A stretch of 64,000 nucleotides of DNA from CALGFI01 sp963786805 (lineage in GTDB: Bacteria; Actinomycetota; UBA4738; HRBIN12): NCBI GenBank assembly GCA_963786805.1, contig CAWBAK010000007.1:186001-250000 (forward strand), read 5' to 3'. The notes below the pieces were generated by a model. It was not told where the DNA came from. It did not search any database and worked only from the letters and a program-made list of their open reading frames with translations. Below are positions 44,260 through 52,452 of this stretch, one piece after another. Positions within the stretch are counted from its first letter, which is position 1, and each line of letters starts with the position of its first letter. A program made the translations under genes and the position numbers.

Positions 44260-44442
44260 CCGTAGCTCTCCGTCCCTCTCGTTCCTTGTTCGGTTCGGAC
44301 GTCCACACCCTCGCGCCCGAAGGATATTCGGACAGAGGCCTTCCCCACGGAACGAATCGCAGGTACCATGGCGTTCTCGGCAGGTTCCTACGGCCCGCCG
44401 CGAAACCGTTGATCGTCGCCAGGTGCATCCGTGGAGGACTCG

Positions 44443-45855
44443 ATGGCTCAGGAGAACCCGAACCCGACTCGGCCCAAGCACGAGTCCGGTCGCGCCCATG
44501 CGGCGGATCAACCGTTCGACTATCCGCTTCGGCGCGAGTATCTCGAACCCGACTGGACAAGGCTGCCGGGCTTCCGTGACGTCACCCGGCAGGAGTGGGA
44601 GTCCGCGCAGTGGCAGCGCGCACACACGATCAAGAACCTGACGGAGTTCAAACGGGCGCTCGGAGAGCATCTCACCGACGATCTCTACGGGGACATCGAG
44701 CGCGACCAACAGGAGCGCGCCACGATGTCGATGCTGCTCCCCCCGCAGATGATCAACACGATGGACGAGACCGATCTGCGGGCCGACCCGGTCCGTCGCT
44801 ACATGGCGCCGGCCTTCACCGACCGCGAACAGGAGTTCCCTTCGCACCCGATGGCCTCACGCGACTCCCTGCACGAGGCCGACATGTGGGCGGTCGAGGG
44901 ACTCACGCATCGCTATCCGACGAAGGTCCTCGCCGAGCTCATCCCCACGTGCCCGCAGTACTGCGGGCACTGCACGCGGATGGACCTCGTCGGCAACGAC
45001 ACGACGCAGATCCTCAAGTACAAGTTCGAGATGAAGCAGAACGAGCGCTGGGACGCGATGCTGGACTATCTGCGGCGAACCCCGTCCGTCCGTGACGTCG
45101 TCGTGTCTGGTGGCGACATGGCGAACGTGCCGATCAAGCGCCTGCGGGACTGGCTCCTCGCGCTCATGGACATCGAGAACGTTCGGGACATCCGGATCGC
45201 GACGAAGGGATTGATGGGCATCCCCCAACACTTCCTCCAGGACGAGGTGCTCGCCGGCTACGACGCGATCGCCAAGCGCGCGCACGAACGTAGCGTCGAG
45301 GTCGCGATCCACACGCATGTGAACGCCGCGCAGCAGATCACTCCGCTCGTCGGCGACGCGGTGCGCAAGCTGCTCGACATGGGATATCGAGACGTCCGGA
45401 ACCAGGGTGTGTTGCTACGCGGAGTGAACACGACACCGAACCAGATCCTGGAGTTGTGCTTCACGCTCCTGGACCACGCGAAGATCATGCCCTACTACTT
45501 CTATCTGTGCGACATGATCCCGAACAGCGAGCACTGGCGGCTCGCGGTCTCGGAGGCACAGGATCTCCAGTTCGCGATCATGGGGTACCTCCCGGGCTTC
45601 GCGACGCCACGCTTCGTCTGCGACGTCCCGTTCGTCGGGAAGCGCTGGGTTCACATGGTGAGCAGCTATGACCACGTGAAGGGCATCACCTACTGGACGA
45701 AGAACTACCGAACCGGCATCGAGTACGACGACCCGGAGGCGCTCTCCCGGGAGTATCCGTACTACGACCCGATCTACACCCTGCCCGAGGAGGGGCAGCG
45801 GTACTGGCGGGAATTCATGGCGAAGGAGCAGGGACTCGAGCTCCAGCCCGTCTAG
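44443..45855 (+). CDS. KamA-family radical SAM aminomutase-like protein
   Basis: A 470-residue member of the lysine/glutamate 2,3-aminomutase family. The radical SAM cluster motif is Cys170, 174, 177 in IPTCPQYCGHCTR, followed by VSGGDMANV. In lysine 2,3-aminomutase the PLP lysine lies in DAPGGGGK; here the aligned segment reads CDVPFVGKRW, so the lysine is kept but the glycine loop is not. The long N-terminal part (1-165) is also not typical. The ATG at 44443 follows GGAGG with five bases spacing. It converges with a polyamine-type binding protein gene. A 2,3-aminomutase acting on an unusual amino acid is likely; the substrate is unknown. Confidence 0.82.
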   Translation: MAQENPNPTRPKHESGRAHAADQPFDYPLRREYLEPDWTRLPGFRDVTRQEWESAQWQRAHTIKNLTEFKRALGEHLTDDLYGDIERDQQERATMSMLLPPQMINTMDETDLRADPVRRYMAPAFTDREQEFPSHPMASRDSLHEADMWAVEGLTHRYPTKVLAELIPTCPQYCGHCTRMDLVGNDTTQILKYKFEMKQNERWDAMLDYLRRTPSVRDVVVSGGDMANVPIKRLRDWLLALMDIENVRDIRIATKGLMGIPQHFLQDEVLAGYDAIAKRAHERSVEVAIHTHVNAAQQITPLVGDAVRKLLDMGYRDVRNQGVLLRGVNTTPNQILELCFTLLDHAKIMPYYFYLCDMIPNSEHWRLAVSEAQDLQFAIMGYLPGFATPRFVCDVPFVGKRWVHMVSSYDHVKGITYWTKNYRTGIEYDDPEALSREYPYYDPIYTLPEEGQRYWREFMAKEQGLELQPV

Positions 45856-45858
45856 CTC

Positions 45859-47085
45859 CTAGGAGCTGACCACCTCTCCGAACAGCTCCGCCCAAGCCTC
45901 GAACGTTTGAGCGTCGTACGTGTAGTACTCGTGCAGGTTCACCTCGAGCGGGTCAGCCGGCGGGAACAGCAGCGGGCTCTCGGCGAGCGTCTCGTAATAC
46001 CTCGCCGTCCCTCCCTTGCTCTCCTGCGCCTTCTCGCGCATCAGGTCCTGCACGCCGTCCACCGGCGTCATGTACAGGACCCAGTCGGTCACTTGGACCG
46101 CGATCTCCGGCCGGTAGAACCAGTCGACGAACAGGTGCGCGTCGGTCGGGTGCTGCGCGCCGAGCGGGATCTCGAGCGGCGTGGCCCACAACATGCCGCC
46201 CTCCTCGGGAACGACGAACTCGAGGTCGGGCTTGCCCCCGAGGAACTTGTAGAAGAAGACGTCGCCGGACCACGCCATGGTCGCCCAGGTGTTGCCGGCG
46301 GCCATCTCGTCCGCGTAACCCTGCCCGTAATACCCCCGGACGATCCCGGCATCGCGCTGCTCGATCAGGCGCTCCTGCGCGCGGGCCACATCGTCCAGCG
46401 TCGCGTCCTTGGGCTCGACACCCAGCATCAGGAGCGTCAGGCTCATGGTGTCCACCATCTCGGTGAGCATCCCCACGTGCCCGGCAAGCCGGTCGTCCCA
46501 CAGGTCGGCGAAGCTCCGGATCTCGAACCCCGTGAGGGTGGGGTCGTACGCGATGCCGGTGACGCCCCCCTGCCACGGGACGCTGTGCGCGTTCTGCGGG
46601 TCGTAGAGCGGGTTGCGGAACGCCGGAAGCAGGTTCTGCTCGACGTTCGGCAGCCGGTCGTGCTGCATGGTTTCGAGCCATCCGGCCTCGCGCATCAGAC
46701 CGACCACCCAGTCCGAGAGCGCCACCAGGTCCCAGCCCGTGTCGCGCCCCTGGTCGAAGAACGGCACGAGGGTGGCGAAGAACTGCTGGTTGTCCGCGAT
46801 CACCTCTCGATACTTCACCGCGATGTCGTTCTCTTCCTCGAACGCCTCGAGCGTCGGCCGGTGGCCTCCTCGAGCTCGGTCGATGTACAGCGGCCACTGC
46901 GCGACCGAGAGCTCTCCGGCCTTCGGTGGCAGGGTTACGCGTGGGACCACCGGTTCGTCCGAACCACAGGCGGCGAGCAGCGCCGCGAGCGTTCCCGCCC
47001 CGAGCGCGCCTCGGCCCGCGCCGCGCAGAACCTGGCGCCGAGAGATCGGCCGTTCCATCCAGCGGCCCAGGTCCCCGTCGATCAT
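45859..47085 (-). CDS. Second polyamine-type ABC substrate-binding lipoprotein (Tat)
   Basis: A 408-residue PotD-like binding protein. A twin-arginine motif (ISRRQVLRGAG) and lipobox (LAALLAAC) mark it as a Tat lipoprotein. Family segments: LSVAQWPLYIDRARGG, SVPWQGGVTGIAYDP, AMAWSGDVFFYKFLG and PEEGGMLWATPLEIP. The ATG at 47085 follows TAGGAGGATGAAGAC. No permease or ATPase gene is adjacent, so it either uses the importer at 21-25 kb or is an orphan. It converges with the KamA-like gene four bases away. Confidence 0.85.
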   Translation of the reverse strand: MIDGDLGRWMERPISRRQVLRGAGRGALGAGTLAALLAACGSDEPVVPRVTLPPKAGELSVAQWPLYIDRARGGHRPTLEAFEEENDIAVKYREVIADNQQFFATLVPFFDQGRDTGWDLVALSDWVVGLMREAGWLETMQHDRLPNVEQNLLPAFRNPLYDPQNAHSVPWQGGVTGIAYDPTLTGFEIRSFADLWDDRLAGHVGMLTEMVDTMSLTLLMLGVEPKDATLDDVARAQERLIEQRDAGIVRGYYGQGYADEMAAGNTWATMAWSGDVFFYKFLGGKPDLEFVVPEEGGMLWATPLEIPLGAQHPTDAHLFVDWFYRPEIAVQVTDWVLYMTPVDGVQDLMREKAQESKGGTARYYETLAESPLLFPPADPLEVNLHEYYTYDAQTFEAWAELFGEVVSS

Positions 47086-47223
47086 GTCTTCATCCTCCTA
47101 CCCGACGCCGTTCGGCTGCGTATCCTGCACACAGATCGGGACACTCCGCCACCGATCGTTCATGGGTATCGGATAGCCGGAGCCAGGTCGGACGATACCG
47201 CGTGGGCTTCCGGAACGGCTCAC

Positions 47224-47229
47224 TAGACT
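47224..47229 (+). promoter_or_regulatory. Possible -10 element of the phosphoesterase gene
   Basis: TAGACT lies three to nine bases before a cluster of starts (GTG 47230, ATG 47233, ATG 47239), fitting a leaderless or near-leaderless transcript. Confidence 0.35.
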
Positions 47230-47238
47230 GTGATGCGC

Positions 47239-48618
47239 ATGTTCCAGCCCCAGAGCAGGCGATCGTTCCTCCAACGCGCCGTCCTCGGCGCTGCCGGGAC
47301 GATCCTCGCGGCGTGTACGAAGCCGTTCGCGCGCCGGACGCCGAGCTGGGCGCCACCGATCCCGATGGGGATCGCCCCCGACCGTGTCGACGCCGATGCC
47401 TTCGAGACCGCGTTCCCGATCAAGCGCGTCGTCTACATCATCAAGGAGAACCGAACGTTCGATCACATGTTCGGCCGCTTCCCCGGGGCGAACGGGGTGA
47501 CCGTCGGCAAGGACCGCGAGGTGGAGCGTCCGCTCACCCCCGCGACTCGAGGGGCGCTCGCGGCCGACATCGCGCACTGCTACAACTGCGCCATCGAGGC
47601 CTGGAACAACGGGAAGATGGACGGATTCAACCGGGACGAGGCCTCGGACCGTGGGGCCTACACGCAGTTCCTGCCCGAGGATCTGCCGAACTACTGGCAC
47701 TGGGCAGAGCAGTTCGTCCTCCTCGACAACTTCTTCACGTCGGCACACGGTCCATCGTTCCCCAACCATCTGTACGCCATCGCCGCCCAGTCGGGTGGCG
47801 CGTTCGAGAATCCCGCGCAGGACAAGGCGGCGCTCCGTTACCGGCATCGCGAGTCCGGCCTGTTCAAAGCATGGGGATGCGATTCCCTCGACGATGCCTT
47901 CGTCGGGATCAAGGACGCCGACGGCGCGGTCGACCGCATGTTCCCGTGTTTCGACTTCGAGACGGCCGGCGACCTCCTCGACCGCAAGAGCATCCCGTGG
48001 GCGTTCTACTCAGCAACCCCCTACCAGAACGGGTACCTCTGGAACGCCTACTCGGCGATCTCGCGATACCGAGGAGATCCCGAGCGTTGGGCCCAACACA
48101 TGTTCCCGGTCGACGATCTCGTCCGGCACATCCGTGAGGATCGGCTGCCGCCGGTCACGTGGGTCACCCCCCGCTTCGAAGTCTCCGAGCATCCCGAGTA
48201 CAGCTTCTGCTGGGGAGAGGACTGGACGACGAAGGTCCTCAACGCGGTCATGGAGAGCCCCATGTGGCGGGAGACCGCCGTCTTCCTGACCTGGGACGAC
48301 TACGGCGGCTTCTACGACCACGTCCCTCCCCCGCAGGTGGACGTCTACGGGTTCGGCATCCGGGCTCCGATGCTCGTGGTGTCGCCCTACGCCAAGCACG
48401 GACACGTGAGCCACGAGCTGGCGGAGTTCTCTTCGGTGGTGCGGTTCATCGAGGACAACTGGGGGTTGCCGCAACTCGCCGAGCGCGACCGGATCGCCAC
48501 GCCGCTCCTGGACTCGTTCGATCTCGAGCAGCGCCCGAGGCCACCGGACCCGCTGCCGTTGCCATCGGACTGCGAGGGAGAGACCTTCCCCGACGAACCG
48601 CCCAGGCGGTACGAGTAG
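47239..48618 (+). CDS. Phospholipase C/acid phosphatase family phosphoesterase (Tat lipoprotein)
   Basis: A 459-residue member of the AcpA/PLC phosphoesterase family. The N-terminus carries a Tat motif (SRRSFLQRAV) and a lipobox (TILAAC). The mature enzyme has the family metal and nucleophile regions: VVYIIKENRTFDHMFG, DGFNRDEASDRG, HGPSFPNHLYAIAAQSGG, FLTWDDYGGFYDHVPPP and the conserved SPYAKHGHVSH. Members hydrolyse phospholipids or other phosphate esters outside the cell. The ATG at 47239 is the best of three in-frame starts. It converges with a second member of the same family. Confidence 0.87.
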   Translation: MFQPQSRRSFLQRAVLGAAGTILAACTKPFARRTPSWAPPIPMGIAPDRVDADAFETAFPIKRVVYIIKENRTFDHMFGRFPGANGVTVGKDREVERPLTPATRGALAADIAHCYNCAIEAWNNGKMDGFNRDEASDRGAYTQFLPEDLPNYWHWAEQFVLLDNFFTSAHGPSFPNHLYAIAAQSGGAFENPAQDKAALRYRHRESGLFKAWGCDSLDDAFVGIKDADGAVDRMFPCFDFETAGDLLDRKSIPWAFYSATPYQNGYLWNAYSAISRYRGDPERWAQHMFPVDDLVRHIREDRLPPVTWVTPRFEVSEHPEYSFCWGEDWTTKVLNAVMESPMWRETAVFLTWDDYGGFYDHVPPPQVDVYGFGIRAPMLVVSPYAKHGHVSHELAEFSSVVRFIEDNWGLPQLAERDRIATPLLDSFDLEQRPRPPDPLPLPSDCEGETFPDEPPRRYE

Positions 48619-48636
48619 CCGGGGCAGCGGGCGGCC

Positions 48637-50269
48637 TCAGCCTTTCATGGTGCCGATCGTGCGGAGGAACGGCCACCCGGCGGCGAATTGCGTTTCCGAG
48701 GTCCCGTACGGGCACTCGTCGCGGAGCGGTTGGATGAGCTTCTTGAACCTCGGGTTCTCGAAATCGAACGCCCCGAGCAGCGGACTCGCGTCGGCGTCGC
48801 GCCGCGTCATCGGGTCGAGCCCGAACAGCTGCTCGATGAACGCGAGCACCGAGCTGAACTCGTACTCGGTGCTGTCGACGTATCCGCCGTCCGGGTTCTC
48901 GCCCGAGCGCGTGTACGGGCTGATGATCAACGCCGGCGTTCGCGGCCCCAGGCCCATGATGTCGGTCTGCGGCGGCGCGACGGGGTCGTAGAAGCCACCG
49001 AAGTCGTCCCAGACGATCACGATCGCCGTCGTCGGCCAGTACTCGCTCTTCATGATCGTGTTGATCTGGTGGACGGTCCAGTTCTCCCCCGCGCACACGC
49101 TCTTCCCGCCGCCGGGATGCTCGTTGTAGGACTCGGAAGGGACGACCCAGGAGACCTGCGGCATCTCACCGGCCCGGATGTCGGTAACGAAGTTCTCCGG
49201 CGGCTGGACCTTGTCCCACATCGGGCCGTAGCGGACGTGGCGGATCATCTGGAGGGCGTTCATCCACGCGTTCTCGTTCGCGTAGTACTTCCAGCGAGAT
49301 CCCGGCCTCTTCCAGCTGGTCCGGCAGGACCTCGATGTCGAAGCACAGGCGGAGCTGGCTCCAGAACTGGCCCAGCTCGTACGTGTTCGAGCCGTTCGCC
49401 GTGATCTCGCGCTCGAGCTCGAGGATCCGTTCCTCTTCCTGGCGCGCGACCCGGGGGGTGAACCGGGTGGCGGTTTCGTTCTCATCGTCGCAGTAGCTCC
49501 CCGGCGTGTCGGCTTGGCCCTTGTTGTCCACGATGAAGTTCGCCTGCGCGGCCACGGTGTACAGGTGCTCCGGCAGCGTGGGACCGTACATCGACGTGAA
49601 GAAATGGTCGGCGAGGACGAACCGGTCGGCGTAGGCCCAGTAGTTCGGGACCCCGTCGCGGTCGAGGTAGGTGTACCCGGTCATGTCCTTGCCGTAGAGA
49701 TCGGCTCGATCGCCCGAGATCGGGATCACGCCGTTCATCACGTTGAACCCGTTCATCTTCCCGTCGTTGATCGCCACCAGGCCGCACCGGAAGCAGTGAG
49801 TGAGGTCGTGCGGCTGCACGTCCTGCCCCTCCTGCAGCGAGACGACGGGGCCGTCTCTGCAGCCATCCTCGGTGCAGACGAGCGTGCCGCCCTCGGTCGC
49901 ACCTTCGGCTCCCGGGTACGTGGCGAAGTAGTTGTTGAAGGATCGGTTCTCTTTGACGATGAACACCACGTGCTCGATGGGCGTCTCGCCGGGCACGATC
50001 GTTCCGTCCCCGTTACCGCCGTTCCCGCCGTTGCCGCCGTTGCCCCCGTTGCCCCCGGACCCACCGCTCGGTCCGGTCGGCGAGGGCGTGGCGTCGACGC
50101 CGTCTCCACCGTCGTCGCGACCGTTCGCCCACGCCATCACGCCCATGAAGACGACGAGCGCACCGAGGAACGCGACGAAGCCGCGCCGGCGTCTTGCTCT
50201 CCGGCGTTCGAACCGGCGGCGGCTGCGCGGAACCGGAAGGCGGGAGCCCGGCCCGGGGGTGTAGCTCAT
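48637..50269 (-). pseudogene. Second phospholipase C-like phosphoesterase, one frameshift
   Basis: A paralogue of the preceding phosphoesterase with a membrane anchor (FVAFLGALVVFMGVMAW, about residues 31-48) and a glycine/asparagine linker instead of a Tat lipoprotein signal. Family parts HVVFIVKENRSFNNYF, YGPTLPEHLYTVAAQANF, VIVWDDFGGFYDPVAPP and IISPYTRSGENPDGGYV are intact but fall in two frames. They join cleanly if the single base at 49294 is removed (GIS then WKYYANENAW). The first frame ends at 49166; the second runs to TGA at 48637. A single-base read error is as likely as true inactivation. TACCCT six bases before the ATG suggests a leaderless start. Confidence 0.8.
50010..50054. 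repeat. Five 9-bp units encoding a Gly-Gly-Asn linker
   Basis: Five tandem copies close to CCGTTGCCG encode repeated GGN triplets on the minus strand, between the membrane anchor and the catalytic domain of the phosphoesterase. It is a flexible-linker microsatellite and could vary in copy number. Confidence 0.75.
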
Positions 50270-50311
50270 CGCGTCAGGGTACCGTCGGGCCCGGACGACA
50301 CCGCGTGGCCG

Positions 50312-51697
50312 TCACGAAGCGCGGAAGGTGTCCATCGCCGCCGAGAGCCGGGCGAGCACGCCGGCGTACTCGGGCCGGGACACGACGTTCGTCAGCTGGA
50401 AGGGATCGCTCGCAAGGTCGTAGAGCTCGCGCTCACGGGTCGCAAGCTCGATGTAGGCGAAGGTGTCGGTGCGCACCTGCCACCAGCCCGGGACCTTCTC
50501 GTCCCCGATCCACTCCGAGAAGACCGTCCCGGAGATGCCGGCGGCATCCTCGTCGGCGATGAGGGGTGCGAGGCTCGTCCCGTCGAGTCCCACCGGCGGA
50601 TCGAGCCCCGCGAGCTCCGCGAGCGTCGGAGCCAGATCGACCGTGGAGACCGGCAGCTCCTCCACGCGGCGCGGGGAGAGCGGATACCGGATCAGGAACG
50701 GCACCTTGACGCACTCCTCGTACGGACACGTCTTCTTGAACCAGCGGTGCTCGCCGAACGCGAACCCGTTGTCCGAGAGGTAGACGACGACGGTGTGGTC
50801 GAGATCGCCGCGGGCCTCGACGGCCTCCATGATCGAGCGAACCGCCTCGTCGACGGCCAGGAGCGACTCGAAGGACCGGCGATGCGCCTGGCGCAACCCC
50901 GCGCGCGCGTCCGGGCCGAGCGTGGGCAGTTCCCGCACCCACGCGGGCTTGTCGCTCACGTCGGCTTCGCCGATGCTCGGCGGCCTCGACAGCGGCATGT
51001 CCTCGTACGCGCCGATGTGCCGGGCCGCCGGAACCCACGGTGGGTGCGGCGCGGTGGGCGCGAACCACAGGAAGAACGGTTGCTCGACCGGCGCGTGCCG
51101 GATGAACTCGACCGCCTTGTCGGCGAACACGTCGGTCGCGTAGTCGGCCTCGGTGGTGCCGTATCGCGTCGCCACCCCCTGTTGGATCAACGTGTACCCG
51201 TAGTAGAGGTGCGTGACCGTTCCGTGCTCCTTGCCCCACCACTTGTCCCATCCCTGCGGGACGAACGGCCGCCGGCCGAACGGGTACTGGTTCAGATACT
51301 TGCCGACGAGCCCCGTGTGGTACCCGGCGTCCTGGAGCCAGGCCGCGATCGTCGAGGTCTCCTCGAGCGCGGTGCCGTCGTCGTTCGTCAGGACACCGTG
51401 ATGATGTGGATACAGGCCGGTCAGCATCGTCGCGCGCGACGGACAGCAGATGGGAGCGTTCACGTAGCCGTTGCGGAACACGATCCAGTGGTCCTGCGGA
51501 TCCCCCGTCGCCGCCTGGAGATAGGGCATCACCGGAGGACGATGTGGGAGCGAATCCGGCGACTGGTCGTCGGTGACGATCACGATGAAGTTCCATCGCG
51601 GATCCCGCTCCGCGGTCGTCCCCGAGGGCAGGAAGACGACCCCCGTGAAGACCGAGGCCGCCGCCGCGATCGCCGCGACCCGCTTCCGCACGCTCAC
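50312..51697 (-). CDS. Sulfatase family protein (secreted or anchored)
   Basis: A 461-residue alkaline-phosphatase-superfamily sulfatase. The formylglycine signature is ICCPSRATMLTGLYPHHHG, with the first Cys of CCPSR as the modified residue; metal-site motifs are VTDDQSPDSL and YLSDNGFAFGEH. The N-terminus (VAAIAAAASVFTGVVFL) is a signal or anchor segment. Such enzymes cleave sulfate esters and need a formylglycine-generating enzyme, which is not in the window. The GTG at 51697 overlaps the upstream methyltransferase stop (GTGA). It is the last gene of a three-gene coupled unit. Confidence 0.87.
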   Translation of the reverse strand: MSVRKRVAAIAAAASVFTGVVFLPSGTTAERDPRWNFIVIVTDDQSPDSLPHRPPVMPYLQAATGDPQDHWIVFRNGYVNAPICCPSRATMLTGLYPHHHGVLTNDDGTALEETSTIAAWLQDAGYHTGLVGKYLNQYPFGRRPFVPQGWDKWWGKEHGTVTHLYYGYTLIQQGVATRYGTTEADYATDVFADKAVEFIRHAPVEQPFFLWFAPTAPHPPWVPAARHIGAYEDMPLSRPPSIGEADVSDKPAWVRELPTLGPDARAGLRQAHRRSFESLLAVDEAVRSIMEAVEARGDLDHTVVVYLSDNGFAFGEHRWFKKTCPYEECVKVPFLIRYPLSPRRVEELPVSTVDLAPTLAELAGLDPPVGLDGTSLAPLIADEDAAGISGTVFSEWIGDEKVPGWWQVRTDTFAYIELATRERELYDLASDPFQLTNVVSRPEYAGVLARLSAAMDTFRAS

Positions 51698-52452
51698 GTC
51701 TTCCGCTTCCTGAGCCTCCAGATGCTCTCGGACGGGAAACGCCGAGCCCAGGAGAGGGGGGCGAACCACCGGTAGGTGGTCCGGGCGCCCGCCGCCGGGC
51801 GCGGTTCGATCAGGTCCTCGACCTCGAACCCGTGGTCGCGGAACAGGCGGATCCAGCCGCCGTAGGGCAGCATGAAGTCGACGGTCTCCTCGTCCCACTT
51901 CCGCATCCCGAAGTAGTCGTGCGCGAGCTTGGTCGTCACGCGATCCTTCGCGTCGTCCCAGCACACGAAGTGGAACGGACTGGCGTGACAGAACGCGAAC
52001 AGCCCACCGGGCCGAAGGACCCGGGCGACCTCACGCACGGTCCGCTGCGGGTCCGCGAAGGTCATCGCGCCGTGATCGCACATCACGACGTCGAAGGTCG
52101 CGTCGGCGAACGGCGTGCGTTCGGCATCCGCGTTCACGAGCGGGAACCGGGTGCCGGGACCTCGCATCTGCCCCGATGCATGCCGGAGCTGGTTCAGCGA
52201 GAGATCCAGCCCGACCGGACGCGCACCCATCCGCGCCAGCCAGCGACTCCACTGGGCGCCACCACAGCCGTACTCCAGGACCTCCTTGCCTCGGACGTCT
52301 CCGAGGATCCTCAGCCGGGACTCGGGCACGCCCCAGACACCCCACGCCGGGCGCGGACGACCGAGCTGGGAGGCGTGATCGCGCTGGTACCGCTCGCTCA
52401 CGCCGTCCCAGTACCGCCGGTTCTTCCGCACGTGGCGCGTCGAGATGGTCAC
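51694..52452 (-). CDS. Class I SAM-dependent methyltransferase
   Basis: A 252-residue Rossmann-fold methyltransferase. SAM-binding motif I is VLEYGCGGAQWSRWLA, motif II PVGLDLSLNQLRHA, and motif post-II FDVVMCDHGAMTF. A C-terminal basic tail (SIWRLRKRKT) follows. The GTG at 52452 is chosen because it overlaps the upstream stop by four bases (GTGA), matching the junctions on either side; ATG 52470 would overlap more. The acceptor is unknown. Coupling to a sulfatase suggests a shared sulfated or methylated substrate, but this is inference. Confidence 0.82.
   Translation of the reverse strand: MTISTRHVRKNRRYWDGVSERYQRDHASQLGRPRPAWGVWGVPESRLRILGDVRGKEVLEYGCGGAQWSRWLARMGARPVGLDLSLNQLRHASGQMRGPGTRFPLVNADAERTPFADATFDVVMCDHGAMTFADPQRTVREVARVLRPGGLFAFCHASPFHFVCWDDAKDRVTTKLAHDYFGMRKWDEETVDFMLPYGGWIRLFRDHGFEVEDLIEPRPAAGARTTYRWFAPLSWARRFPSESIWRLRKRKT

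Noticed and set aside
50010..50054. Short tandem repeats as a CRISPR-like array
   Set aside because: The units are 9 bp, lie inside a gene and encode a Gly-Gly-Asn linker.
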